Positions 22,776 through 34,156 of a stretch of 64,000 bases of DNA are shown here, in pieces; position 1 is the first letter of the stretch, and the number at the start of each line of letters is the position of its first letter. The stretch covers positions 20,032,166-20,096,165 of the forward strand of contig JAPTYO010000005.1 in the NCBI GenBank assembly GCA_036873135.1, written 5' to 3'. Source of the stretch: Clarkia xantiana subsp. parviflora (taxonomy: Eukaryota > Streptophyta > Magnoliopsida > Myrtales > Onagraceae). The notes beneath the pieces were generated by a model that saw only the letters and a program-made list of their open reading frames with translations, had not been told where the DNA came from and searched no databases. The position numbers and the translations under genes were made by a program.

Positions 22776-24221
22776 TTAAATTTTAACCATATCAATGTTT
22801 CCTTCACTTGACGAAACTGGATGGAGGACCAACATCTTGTTGTTAATAAGGTCCTGGATCCTGTGCTTCTTACGTGAGAAGTTCTCTATTGAATGTCTTG
22901 GTGCTTCCATATGAAACTCGCACTTCGAGTTCGGTTCATTGCCAGGTGTCTTCGACTTCAGAATTTCAGGCCCGAGGAGATTCCGAGTGAGTAAATTACG
23001 GTACAATTCTGTCGCTGAAATTGGTAAGGGTGTGAACTGCCCGAACTCCCGCGGTTTTCGATTGTCAGATCCCGTCAGGAGGGAGGGTTGTGGATCTTGG
23101 AATCCAGGTACTGCTTGATGAGTTGTAGGAGCCACGAGGTGTGGGCGTTTGGGTGGGTAGATCGCGCTCATCGTTGTATCATCCGGTGATGACTTCTTAA
23201 AAGCTCCCTTCTTTCTAGGGTCTTCAATCTTTCCAATACGGATCCCATGCTCTACTATTTCACCAGATTTCACCAAAGTAGTAAACTTGGCTGCAACATG
23301 ACCTAACAGGTGGGAGTAATACGCCCCTTTGACAGTTCCGATGACCATGGACACTGCTTCTGCATCATCTAGCGGTGGACGAACTCCAGTAGCTTTTTCT
23401 CTCCAGGTCTGCATATAGCTCCTAAAGTATTGTCCAGCTGTCATTTCCATGCTCTGGAGATCCATGCGAGTCGGAGCAGTGTCCAGATTGAACTTATATT
23501 GGTGAACGAAAGCGTTGGCCATTTCTTCCCAAGTTGAATTATCGTCGGCCTTCAAGCTTACGAACCAAACAAAAGCTGCTCCTTTCAAACTTTCCTGGAA
23601 TGTCTGGATCAGGAACTTCTTATACTCGTGATAAATCAGCAAGTGGACTATGGGATTGCCAGTTCCGCCGTACTTCTCAAAGTTGGGTACCTTGAATTTC
23701 TCCGGCCTTGACATCTCAGGAAAAAGGCACAGATTAGAATAACCAATGCCCGCGTATTGTTCAAGACCGGAAAACGCCTTCTTCTTCTCCTCCATCTTCT
23801 TCAGGCAGCGATCATGTTCAGATTCGATGAAAGGTGATGATGTAACTGCATTTGTGCCAATTACACCCCCAATCATTGCTTTCGGATTCGGAAGGACGTA
23901 CGACTTTGATGCGGATTGATCAGGAATGAACAAAACAGGGGGTTGGTCACGAGGAGGTTCCACCATGGCGTCGGGAGGCACGGTGGTAGCCAGAATCGCA
24001 GGTCCAGTATTCACTACTGGTGTTTTTGACAAGGTTGGACTCGTGATTTCTGTCAGCAAAGCCGGGTTCAGAGCATGGTGAGCTAACTGAGCTTCAAGGA
24101 GTGCCATGATGTGCTCCATGTTGGATGTCATGGTAGCCATATCCAGATGCATTTTGGCATTAGCTGCCTCAATCTCGGCCATCCGTTCGTCATGTTGCTC
24201 GATCATCTTAGAGTCCTCCAT
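22776..24221 (-). CDS. gag: Gag of Tat/Ogre-like Ty3/gypsy element
   Basis: 481 aa from ATG at 24221; the frame is open upstream to 24260 but without an ATG. The N-terminus is helical (MIEQHDERMAEIEAANAKM). Then comes the retrotransposon gag domain: EKFKVPNFEKYGGTGNP, FQESLKGAAFVWFVSL, WEEMANAFVHQYKFN, YMQTWREKATGVRPPL, GEIVEHGIRIGKIEDP. The C-terminal part has the Ogre-type FTPLPISATELYRNLL and a nucleocapsid finger region CEFHMEAPRHSIENF, then KHRIQDLINNKML. The family normally has C-x2-H-x4-GH-x4-C here. In this copy the Gly is Arg and the last Cys is Phe, so zinc binding is probably lost. The MHC region (HLLIYHEYKKFLIQ) looks shortened. No pol follows. Confidence 0.85.
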   Translation of the reverse strand: MEDSKMIEQHDERMAEIEAANAKMHLDMATMTSNMEHIMALLEAQLAHHALNPALLTEITSPTLSKTPVVNTGPAILATTVPPDAMVEPPRDQPPVLFIPDQSASKSYVLPNPKAMIGGVIGTNAVTSSPFIESEHDRCLKKMEEKKKAFSGLEQYAGIGYSNLCLFPEMSRPEKFKVPNFEKYGGTGNPIVHLLIYHEYKKFLIQTFQESLKGAAFVWFVSLKADDNSTWEEMANAFVHQYKFNLDTAPTRMDLQSMEMTAGQYFRSYMQTWREKATGVRPPLDDAEAVSMVIGTVKGAYYSHLLGHVAAKFTTLVKSGEIVEHGIRIGKIEDPRKKGAFKKSSPDDTTMSAIYPPKRPHLVAPTTHQAVPGFQDPQPSLLTGSDNRKPREFGQFTPLPISATELYRNLLTRNLLGPEILKSKTPGNEPNSKCEFHMEAPRHSIENFSRKKHRIQDLINNKMLVLHPVSSSEGNIDMVKI

Positions 24222-25013
24222 ATTAGTGGTTAGTCTCGTGATTGCCAGTAATAATTGCAATGAAAAATGCGATATTCAGAATATGGAACACAAAGTATCA
24301 TGCATGATCGTTTCGAAAGTAATGTGTAATTCATCTCATCATTTTTTGAAAAAAAATGTTTTGTAAATTATGTTTCTAAGACACTTTACACAACTCGGAA
24401 CTCGGCCAATGAGCGTCGAGTACTTGCCCCATAATCCGAGCGAAGGTAATGCAACAAGGTTTTTTCAAAATGGATCTGATTTTTACCACTTGTTTGGATT
24501 TTGGAGCGAGCACTTAACTCTGACGTTTCTATTTTGAACGATTGCAGCACTCCACTCTACGCGGTATTTCTTCGATAGTTTTGCTCTGCGCCCATCATGT
24601 TGGTCCCAACCTGGTCAATGCCAGCCTTGAAAATAGAAGGGCTGTGATACAAAAGCAATTGTGCAGTTTTCTAATTCTTCCCGAAAATTGTGTGTAAAAA
24701 ATTTTAGAAACGATGATTTACATTTTTTGGGAAATTATGATGCATGCTTGAGATGAAAATTTCCATTAATATGCGTATAATTTCCTATACACGCAAAAAT
24801 TCTAGGGGTCGAGAAAAATTTGAAAAATAGCACACGTAAATACGCATATCGGCAGGATCGAAGCTTCGGGTGTGTGTTTTTGCTATGTTCTAATATGTGA
24901 GTTCCACTGATAGGCTTCCGACATGGTGGTTTCCTCACCCCATCATAGGCATCAAAAGACCTACACGATGGAATTGTTCTGAGTCGTTCCAGCGGCTCGG
25001 CCGCGCTACCGAA
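24222..25013 (-). other. 5' leader of gag element and junction to satellite
   Basis: AT-rich sequence upstream of gag with no recognised gene, LTR or primer binding site. Satellite sequence begins at about 25014 (AGCGGAACAAAGTTTTTGA). The region may contain the broken 5' end of the Ogre-like element plus unrelated flank; I could not place the breakpoint. Confidence 0.45.
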
Positions 25014-28000
25014 CTCAGCGGAACAAAGTTTTTGACTCCTTCAACATGTTTTCCTAACATAATAGTCGATACACATCCAAAGAATCGATCGAAATGAAAC
25101 TGTTAGTAATCTCCAACCCACTATGCCAAGGTACTGTCGAGGCATGGGAAAATTCCATTGCCAAGGCCGCCAGGAAAGGGAAAACCCCACAACAATGGAT
25201 ATCGGCGTGGGCAAGTGCTTGGCAAACGCACTCCCGGCGCAACCATCTCGGAATCGCTTCAAATTTTGTAGAGACATCACTAGTGGTATAAAGAGCACCT
25301 CCACCAAGTTTCACGCAATTATCTCGCGATACTATTTTTCTCAATTCCCCGAGCTAAAAACCCGAAAACTTCAAATATTCGTAAAAAAATCACCAAATCA
25401 GCGGAACCAAGTTTTTGATTCCTTCTAACATGTTTTCCCAACATAATAGTCGAAACACATCCAAAGAATCGATCGAAATGCAACTTTTAGTAATCACACA
25501 CCCGCTATGCCAATGCACTGTCGAGGCATGGCAAATCCTACAGCCAAGGCTGCCAGGCATGGGAAAATCCCACAGCCATGGATGTCGGCGTGGGCAAGTT
25601 TTTGGCAAACGCACTCGCGGCGCAACCATCTCGGAATCGCTTCAAATTTTGTAGAGACATCACTAGTTGTACTAAGAGCACCTCCACCCAGTTTCACACA
25701 ATTATCTCGAGATGCTATTTTTCTCAATTTCCCGAGCTAAAAACTCGAAAAGTTCAAATATTCGTAAAAAATCAACAAATCAGCGGAACCAAGTTTTTGA
25801 TTCCTTTTATCTTATTTTCCAAACATAATAGTCGATACACATCCAACGAATCGATCGAAATGCAACTTTTAGTAATCGCTCACCCGCCATGCCAAGGCAC
25901 TGTCAAGGCATGAGAAAATCCCACAGCCATGGATGCCAGGCGTGGGCAAGTGCTTTGCAAACGAACTCCCGGCTCAACCATTTCAGAATCGCTTCAATAT
26001 TTGTTGGGACATCACTAGTCGTAACAAGAGCATCTCCACCATGTTTCACGCAATTATCTCAAGATACTACTTTTTTTTTATCAATTTCCCGAGCTAAAAA
26101 CCGAAAAGTTCAAATATTCGTAAAAAATCACCAAATCAGCGGAACCATGTTATTGATTCCTTCTATCTTGTTTTCCCAACATAATAGTTGAAACACATCT
26201 AAAGAAACGATCGAAATACAACTTTTAGTTATCACCCACCCACTATGCCAAGGCACTGTCGAGGCATGGGAAAATCCCACAACCAAGGCTGCCAGGCATG
26301 GGAAAATCCCACTGACATGGATGTCGGTGTGGGCAAGTGCTCTGCAAACGCACTTCTGTCACAACCCTCTCAGAATCACATCACATTTTGTAGAGGCATC
26401 ACTAATGGTACCAAGAACACCTCCACCAAGTTTCACACAATTATCTCGAGATACTATTTTTCTCAATTTCCCGAGCTAAAAACTCGAAAAATTCAAATAT
26501 TCGTAAAAAATCACCAAATCGGCGGAACCAAGTTTTTGATTCCTTCTATCTTGTTATCCCAACATAATAGTCGAAACACATCCAAAGAATCGATCGAAAT
26601 GCAACTTTTAGTAATCGCCCACCCGTTATGCCAAGGCACTGTCGAGGCATGGGAAAATCCCACAACCAAGGCCGCCTGGCATGGGAAAATCCCACAGCCA
26701 TGGATGTTGGCGTGGGCATGTGCTTGGCAAACGCACTCCCGGCGCAACCATCTCGGAATCGCTTCAAATTTTGTAGAGACATCACTAGTGTTATAAAAAG
26801 CACCTCCACCAAGTTTCACGCAATTATCTCGAGATACTATTTTTCTCAATTTCCCGAGCTAAAAACCCGAAAACTTCAAATATTCGTAAAAAATCACCAA
26901 ATCAGCGGACTCATGTTTTTGATTCCTTCTAACTTGTTTTCCCAACATAATAGTCCAAACACATCCAAAGAATCGATCGAAATGCAACTTTTAGTAATCG
27001 CACACCCGCTATGCCAAGGCACAGTCGAGGCATCGCAAATCCCACAGCTAAGGCTGACAGGCATGGGATAATCCCACAACCATGGATGTCGGCGTGGGCA
27101 AGTGTTTGGCAAATGCACTCCCGGCGCAACCATCTCAGAATCTCTTCAAATTTTGTAGAGACATCACTAGTTGTACCAAGAGCACCTCCACCAAGTTTCA
27201 CGCAATTATCTCGAGATACTATTTTTCTCAATTTCCCGAGCTAAAAACTAGAAAAGTTCAAATATTCGTAAAAAATCAACAAATCAGCGGAACCAAGTTT
27301 TTGATTCCTTTTATCTTATTTTCCCAACATAATAGTCGATACACATCCAACGAATCGATCGAAATGCAACTTTTAGTAATCGCCCACCCGCCATGCCAAG
27401 GCACTGTCAAGGCATGGGAAAATCCCAAAGCCATGGCTGCCAGGCATGGGAAAATCACACAGCCATGTATGCCAGGCGTGGCAAGTGCTTGGTAAACTAA
27501 CTCCCGGCTCAACCATCTCAGAATCGCTTCAAATTTTATTGGGGAATCACTAGTGGTACCAAGAGCACCTCCACCAAGTTTCACGCAATTATATCAAGAT
27601 ACTATTTTTCTCAATTTCCCGAGCTAGAAACCGAAAAGTTTAAATATTCGTAAAAAATCACCAAATCAGCGGAACCATGTTATTGATTCCTTCTATCTTG
27701 TTTTCCCAACATAATAGTCGAAACACATCTAAAGAATCGATCGAAATATATCATTTAGTTATCACCCACCCGCTATGCCAAGGCACTGTCGAGGCATGGG
27801 AAAATCCCACAACCAAGGCCGCCAGAAATGGGAAAATCCCACAGCCATGGATGTCGGCGTGGGCAAGTGCTTGGCAAACGCACTCCCGGCGCAACCATAT
27901 CGGAATCACTTCAAATTTTGTAAAGACATCACTAGTGGTACCAAGAGCACCTCCACCAAGTTTCACGCAATTATCTCGAGATACTATTTTTCTCAATTTC

Positions 28001-28334
28001 CCGAGCTAAAAACTCGAAAAGTTCAAATATTCGTAAAAAATCATCAAATCAGCGGAACCAAGTTTTTGATTCCTTCTATCTTGTTATCCCAACATAATAG
28101 TCGAAACAGATCCAAATAATCGATCGAATGCAACTTTTAGTAATCGCCCACCCGCTATGCCAAGTTACTGTCGAGGCATGGAAAATCCCACAGCCAAGTC
28201 CGCTAGGCATGGGAAAATCCCACAACCATGGATGTCGGCGTGGGCAAGTGATTGGAAAATGCACTCTCGGCGCAACCATATCGGAATCGCTTCAAATTTT
28301 GTAGAGACATCACTAGTGGTATAAAAAGAACCTC
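25014..28334 (+). repeat. Satellite array B, left part
   Basis: Nine ~382-bp monomers in the same orientation as array A. The anchor GTGGGCAAG occurs at 25207, 25590, 25942, 26329, 26712, 27094, 27478 (one G short), 27859 and 28240. Spacings are 381-387 bp, with one 352-bp unit that lost a sub-repeat. Monomers mostly read TCGAGGCATGG and GATGTCGGCG, distinguishing subfamily B from A. A GATGCCAGGCG-type monomer recurs every fourth unit (25942 and 27478). The array is interrupted within a monomer at 28334 by family O insertion and resumes at 44941. Confidence 0.95.
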
Positions 28335-29181
28335 TGATGGATATGTGTCCAATTCGAGTTCGTATTTATGTTTCGGGCCTCGAAAACACGTCAAAACTAC
28401 ATCACGGCTTGAAAAACGTCTCCCAATGGTCAAAACGGTCCGGAAGCGCGTTACGCGCGTCTGGGTTGCAATTCAACCCGGATGTTCGGGTTGCAAACAA
28501 CCCGGACGTCCGAATTGCAGCAATCCGGAGGTCCGTGTTGCGCGGCAAGCCGGACCTCGCCAAATTGCCCAAATTCGACAAGGTCCGGATTGCACTACGG
28601 GTATTGCGTGATTACCGTTTACGCGATTACCGTTACGTGTAGAATAGTCAAGTTCGCACATTGCCAATATGGATGACGGTTACCGCTTGCTTTTGAACCG
28701 TCATCAAACCGCTTTAAAACCGGGTCCGGTCCCAAGGAAGCCTATAAATAGGAGGCCTTGGCCACCCATTTTCACACATCCTCTCATTTGCCCAACTTTG
28801 GTATTTTGAGCTCTGACTTCTCTCTAGAAATACTTTCTCTCTCTAAGATTACCTTTTTAGCCCTATAGTGACTTAGGCATCGGAGAGGGCTCCACTAGCA
28901 CCACCACCCCCCTCTCCGTGCTAGTACTGGCCCTTCGTGCAGGAACCGGCGCCCCAGACGCTCGGACTTGTGCACAGACCACCGTTTCTCGAGACTCAGA
29001 CGCCTCCTGAGACACAACCGCCTTTCGAGACACAGACCTTTCCGAGACTTAGTGTTAAAACCAGACACTTGTCATCGGCACAAGGCGAAAATCTCTTTCA
29101 GACGAAGGGTGACAGCCCAGAATCCCGCTCAACCACTCAGACAAACGCGTCCTTACGACCCAGTTCATCCAGGACGCAACA
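28335..29181 (+). repeat. Family O 5' LTR
   Basis: 847 bp, TGATGG...CAACA. Relative to the 3' LTR it has an extra ~50-bp segment of alternating CCGGA/TTGCAA motifs around 28465-28515 and lacks a 36-bp duplication present in the 3' copy. In the first 100 bp about six substitutions separate the two LTRs. Confidence 0.92.
28743..28750 (+). promoter_or_regulatory. Family O 5' LTR TATA box
   Basis: TATAAATA in CCTATAAATAGGAGGCC, repeated in the 3' LTR at 44460. A CT-rich TCTCTCTCTAAG leader follows, as expected for a plant Pol II LTR promoter. Confidence 0.7.
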
Positions 29182-29195
29182 TTGTCGCCGTCTCC
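29182..29195 (+). other. Degenerate primer binding site of family O
   Basis: TTGTCGCCGTCTCC follows the 5' LTR directly. It resembles the Tat element's TTGGCGCCGTCTGTGG at 41289-41271 but has lost a G in the tRNA-CCA complement. It supports relationship to Tat elements but would prime poorly if correct. Confidence 0.5.
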
Positions 29196-29230
29196 ATGAT
29201 TCCAACAAAAAGCTATCATACCGCAAAGTC

Positions 29231-31573
29231 ATGACGAGTGATCGCAACCCTCCCGAAGAGGTTAACGCGAGAAGTACAAGGAAAAGGCCTAGACATCCTA
29301 AGACGTCTCCGGCAAGCAAAAAAGCAGGAGGTCAGAAACCACCCGGAAGCCAGCCGGGGCCTTCCTACATACCGAGAGCTACTTCCGTAGTTTCATCCAT
29401 GCCAACCGAGGATGTGCCCGGCGCACAGCACAACCTCCAAAAACCAAATGACGAGCACCGTTCACCCCCACCTGGTTTCGAACCAGAGATGCGTGATGAT
29501 GATGAACTTCAGTCAGAAATGCCGCAAGGCGAACAACAAGGAACGGGAGCAAACCCGATGCCTTCAGTTACTCCAGCAATGATGGCTGTGCTGGAAGACT
29601 TACTCGCATTCCGCGAGTCACTGAAGAGTCAAGGATATGCGGCCCAACCACCTCCAACCACCGAGGAACACACTGCGCCGACAAGAGAAACGTCGCAAGA
29701 CACTACCTGCCAAGGCCGTCCACTCCAGGACAGGGACCAACATGCAGAAAATGCCTTCCAGCATACAAGATATGAAGCGGCACATCCATACACTCCTTTC
29801 CAAGGAGTCCGTCATTGGAGGAATGCAAGAGACTTTGACACTGAAAGTGAGAATTCATACGACCAAGAAGTGTACGTTGCAAAGACAATGCACAAGACCG
29901 TTGACACCAACTTGGAGTATGTTGACATAAAGGATTCCGCCTTTAAAGATGTCATGAATTTCTCATCAAAGGACAAGGAGCACGTTGCATACCACGACAC
30001 CTTGCCCATAACCTCACAGAAGCCGATAAGAAGACAAATTGGATCCTTCCACATCCCTGTTGTCACACCCAATGCTTTCTTCACGCCAACAAGAAATGCA
30101 TCCCTCGCACAATGCGACCAAGGATCCCTCCAATACAAAGGTGTCAACCCGTCACCCCCTCTGCCTCCAATCAACGGACAAGTTGAGACGACAGGGACAA
30201 AGACTCGAGTCACAAGTCATCAAGACGCACGACACCAAAGAATAGAGGGGCAATGCACGAAAGGTACCTTCCAGTACCAACAACCAATGCACGAAGCTGC
30301 ATGCTCATGCAACCCGTACGTGATAGCACAACACCAAAAAGAGGCATGGAAACAACCTCCAAAGAAGAATCAAACAAAACCGCCCTCAAGCGGTCAGAAA
30401 GGAAGAAATTGGCAGCCTCAGCCGAAAAGGCCTTTCCAAGAAGATATCACGGACTGCTTTCCATTGAATGCACCACTATCCGTGATAATGAAGAAAATGA
30501 AGGATGCGAACATATGGAAAGAGCCGAACAATTTCAGAAAAGGTCCGCTGGGGAAAGACAAAGACAAGTGGTGTGAAAACCACGAGATCTTCGGCCACGA
30601 AACTGACAGCTGTGTCAGCCTACGTTCCCGCATTAACAGCTTCGTCCTCAAAGGCAAATTAGAGAAATTCGTCGATCAAGACGATAGCCCTCCAAAGAAG
30701 ACTCAAGCAGAGTCATCAAAAACACACAAGGAAGGTCCTTCCACAAGGACAAGCCAAGACGATGCTGACATCTGTCACAAGGAGGGACGGGAAAAACCTG
30801 TTAGTGACGATGATGTCCCAATCACAGGATTGACAATAAGAACCTTGAAGGCAATAATTGAAAAGGAGATACACGTCTCCTGGAAAAAGAGACAACCGCA
30901 ACAAAAGAGGTCATTCCAGTCAAATGCCCAAAGGCTCAAAGAAACCAATCTCGCAAAATGTGTTCCATTGAACACACCGTTATCTGTCATCTTGAAAGAA
31001 ATGAAAGAAACCAAGCTGTGGAAAAAGCCCTCCAATTTCCGCAAGGGCCCACTGGGAAAAGATGAAAGCAAATGTTGTGAAAATCATGAAGTATTTGACC
31101 ACGAGACAGAAAGCTGTGATGGATTAAAGCTTCATGTAAACAGCTTGATCTTAGAAGGAAAAATGAAGAAGTATATCGACCAAGGCAATAAGCATCAAAG
31201 GAAGCCTCGTTTGAATTCTTCAGAAAAAGGGAAGGGAAAAGAAAAGGCGGATGATAATCCACCTATCTCCAAACGCCAGAAAAACAACGTCACTTATGGA
31301 ACCAATTCTGACGAATTATACAATCCTTGGAGCATGAAGGCGGAAGAAACAAATTTCAAGCTCCCGGAAAACAAACTTCACCGCCCACTTGAGCCAACGA
31401 CTGCCTTCTTTGGCAAAGATGTTGAAGAACAACACAAACAACGTAAAACTGGGGGGCATGACATCAAAATTTGTTCATCCCCAAAGGTGGAGATTGAAGA
31501 GCTCAACACGCTAGATGCATTGAGAAACTATGTGGCACGTGGCAGAGTCAACTGGCCAACAAATCACCTATGA
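29231..31573 (+). CDS. gag: Family O Gag-like protein with duplicated nucleocapsid module
   Basis: 780 aa from ATG at 29231, the first in-frame Met after the LTR and primer site; the frame is open back to 28937 in the LTR without an ATG. The N-terminal ~420 residues are polar, Pro/Gln/Ser-rich, with no recognisable retrotransposon capsid domain. Two homologous modules follow. In each, a PLNxPLSVIxKxMK helix and NFRKGPLGKD lead to a finger: CENHEIFGHETDSC (30572-30613) and CENHEVFDHETESC (31076-31117), 168 codons apart. Each is followed by NS.(V/I)L.GK..K.(V/I)DQ. This matches the Tat Gag C-terminus, where one C-x2-H-x4-GH-x4-C finger is usual. The second finger has Asp for Gly. The tail is Lys-rich with a KGKGKEK patch. 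It is uninterrupted for 780 codons despite LTR divergence, suggesting retained function. Roles in RNA binding are inferred. Confidence 0.8.
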   Translation: MTSDRNPPEEVNARSTRKRPRHPKTSPASKKAGGQKPPGSQPGPSYIPRATSVVSSMPTEDVPGAQHNLQKPNDEHRSPPPGFEPEMRDDDELQSEMPQGEQQGTGANPMPSVTPAMMAVLEDLLAFRESLKSQGYAAQPPPTTEEHTAPTRETSQDTTCQGRPLQDRDQHAENAFQHTRYEAAHPYTPFQGVRHWRNARDFDTESENSYDQEVYVAKTMHKTVDTNLEYVDIKDSAFKDVMNFSSKDKEHVAYHDTLPITSQKPIRRQIGSFHIPVVTPNAFFTPTRNASLAQCDQGSLQYKGVNPSPPLPPINGQVETTGTKTRVTSHQDARHQRIEGQCTKGTFQYQQPMHEAACSCNPYVIAQHQKEAWKQPPKKNQTKPPSSGQKGRNWQPQPKRPFQEDITDCFPLNAPLSVIMKKMKDANIWKEPNNFRKGPLGKDKDKWCENHEIFGHETDSCVSLRSRINSFVLKGKLEKFVDQDDSPPKKTQAESSKTHKEGPSTRTSQDDADICHKEGREKPVSDDDVPITGLTIRTLKAIIEKEIHVSWKKRQPQQKRSFQSNAQRLKETNLAKCVPLNTPLSVILKEMKETKLWKKPSNFRKGPLGKDESKCCENHEVFDHETESCDGLKLHVNSLILEGKMKKYIDQGNKHQRKPRLNSSEKGKGKEKADDNPPISKRQKNNVTYGTNSDELYNPWSMKAEETNFKLPENKLHRPLEPTTAFFGKDVEEQHKQRKTGGHDIKICSSPKVEIEELNTLDALRNYVARGRVNWPTNHL

Positions 31574-34156
31574 GGACGTCAAACACATCAGCAATCCCTT
31601 TATCTCCCTTATCTCCTTTTTCGCATATCTATTTTAAAATCTTTTTAGATTAAGTACAACTTATGCTTATTAGCTTCAGTACTTTTCAAAAGAAGTGATC
31701 AGTAGACGCTTTCTTGTAATCCGTTGTGCGAACTCCAAATATCTAATAAAGGTTAAATCTACTTTCGTAGGTACATTATTATGACGCATATTACCTTGGA
31801 ATAACGCCAAGTAGCAACTACGCACATATTAGTCGCGTCAACAACACAAAACCTCAAGCATTCTATACGCGCAAGACTAAAAATCGTGTCGCAATAATAA
31901 ATAAGGCGTGGGCATTACCCAAGGGCAGATCATGCACTATTAGAAGATGAAACATTAAAAACCATCAGGAAACAGCGATACAACTGCCAAACGACTTGGG
32001 GGGCACCAAGCTGACAAATGCTCGGCATTCTACCTAACATATATACATACGTATCATGATCCGCACATATTGCGTCCGCACTCAGGGAAGTTTCCTACAC
32101 AAACAAGGAATCCTTGTATCAGATTCCTTTACTTTATTTATTATATGCATGACTAAAAAGAAAATTTCATGACTCCATAGTTTTGCAAACTTATAAAAAT
32201 GGCGATTATCTGACAAAAGCAACTCTGTTCGTAGGTACATGCTACACTACGATTACTACATGGGAATTACGCCAAGTAGTAACCTATGCACAAAAATCTT
32301 CTTCAACAATACAAGCTAAGCATTGTGTTCAAGAAGGAATTTATGGTATACAACGCCAACATATCAATTATCTACACCAACAAGGGAGTTTATTTCTCCA
32401 TTCATAACATCGGCGTCTATCTCAAGAAGGTGCCGGCAACACGGAGCCGTCGCGCTATGTGCACAGTCAACTTATATATCACAATGACAACTTGCGGATT
32501 ATCTATCAAAATGACGACTATTCCAAATGCTTCAACTACAAGCAATATCTTGGATTAACACCAAGATCTACTATCAAAAGTAACATGTTGAGGTGTCCTC
32601 TTTGTAAAGACAAACCCCATGTTTACTTCTAAAAAATGACATGCTGTGACATCTGTTGTTAGAGGCAAATCCTCATGTTCATAGTCATTCCCTGGATTCA
32701 GAACAGGATGGGCAAATACAATACGGGACTGATCACCCCATAAGTGGTGGAAGTTCTCTTGTTAGACAACGACCCCACGCTACAACAAGTGTGAATTCCT
32801 GTTTAAAGGGTTCACTCTTTATGGCGAATGTCCTCCTGTTAGATGACAATCCCATACTATGAATTCCTATTTAAAAGGGTTCACTCTATACGGCGAACGT
32901 CCTCTTGTTAGATGACAATCCCGTACTATGAATTCCTGCTTGAGGGTTCACTCTTTACGGCAAAAGTCCTCTTGTTAGATGACATTTCCGTATTCTATAT
33001 TTTCAAACCGTGTTGCATGGTTCCTGGACGCAGAAAGCATGCATCACAATTCATATTTTCAAAAAGTGTTACGTGGTCCCTGGACGCAGGAATCATGTAT
33101 CACAAATATTTTTTCAAATACTTTATCAAATATTTTATCAAATATCTTATGTATCAAATATTTTTTCAAATATTTTATCAACACGGTTTTTGCATGTATC
33201 ACGAGCTTTTTTAGGGTTCACAATCATCTTTTCAAAAACCAAAATGTTTTTACGTATGCTTCTCCAACGCGGGTTAATACACGCTGGCAGGTGCGCACCC
33301 TGTTTAAAACTCATAAAATTTACAAGTCGAGTCTTGTACAACGTCGCCTTAGAGTGGAACTAAGAGACGGTATAAACTAGTATCTTGCTTAGCCAAGATA
33401 ACACCTTTCAAATACACTACTTGTTAAGAAATATTGCTATACGCAAAATACTTGGCAGGTTGCAACATATATAGCGGCAAACTATTCAGGAAAGAAGGGC
33501 AACATGCGTAATGCGTCATGCAAGCAATCAGGAGAGCATCTCAAATCATCAATCAAGAAGTGGCTAATGGTCACGGCTGCGGAGACTACATCTATGATTA
33601 CTACTCATCCACATCAAACAAAAACCTACAATGCGCAAGTCGCAACATCCTATGCTCTATCCACCTTATCATGGCTTGGAATCTAACCAAGAGGGGCGAT
33701 CATAACACTCAACAATGAGCGACATACAGTCGCAACTACGGACATCATGTTCATCATCTAAGGATATCTATCCTATCTTCCAAGTCCAAAGCATATGGAC
33801 GGCATAGATAACTCAAGGTATGGAATATTACTAACAAGTTATCACATGATTATAATTGAAAAAAGGTCCAGGTGACGAAATATCATGCAAGCAAAGGCAT
33901 GAACAAAGAATTATCAACACAACATCAAAGGGTTCAACATGCTGGAAGCAGACAGCCCGACACCAACCAAAAGTTAACATCATCTCTAAGGACCTATGGC
34001 AAAGAATTCATAATGTCAACATCAAATGCAATGTCGTCATCCACACAAAGGACATGACAAGAATGACTGTTTCAACATTCAACACAACATAGCTCTTCAA
34101 CATAAGGGCGACAATCAGCAATACGGGCATCAAAATCAACAATTACAAATACTTAC
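31574..34156 (+). other. Non-coding internal region of family O
   Basis: No pol gene or credible ORF was found. A ~67-bp imperfect tandem repeat (GGGTTCACTCTT...GTTAGATGACA) spans about 32785-33000. An ATCAAATATTTT motif repeats about six times at 33106-33182. The polypeptides predicted here are short and unconserved. The region ends at the Tat insertion point, where CTTAC (34152-34156) is the left target duplication. Confidence 0.6.

Larger units (their letters stand above)
13355..25013 (-). mobile_element. Tat/Ogre-like gag-only element, 5' end missing, LTR split by copia
   Basis: On the plus strand the segment reads LTR start TGTCGGACC (13355), LTR end TATTTACA (20151), the complement of a polypurine tract (GCTTGCCCCTCTTT), 2.6 kb of degenerate tandem repeats, then gag on the minus strand at 22776-24221. 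The element is therefore transcribed leftward and this is its 3' LTR. No protease, RT, RNase H or integrase is present between gag and the LTR. No second LTR is found before the satellite resumes at 25014, so the 5' end is lost and the exact right limit (somewhere in 24261-25013) is not fixed. It is non-autonomous. Confidence 0.7.

Noticed and set aside
28937..29230. Upstream extension of the family O gag frame into the 5' LTR
   Set aside because: Open, but without an ATG and covering the LTR end and primer site. The 3' LTR is also open there because of its composition. ATG at 29231 is the better start.
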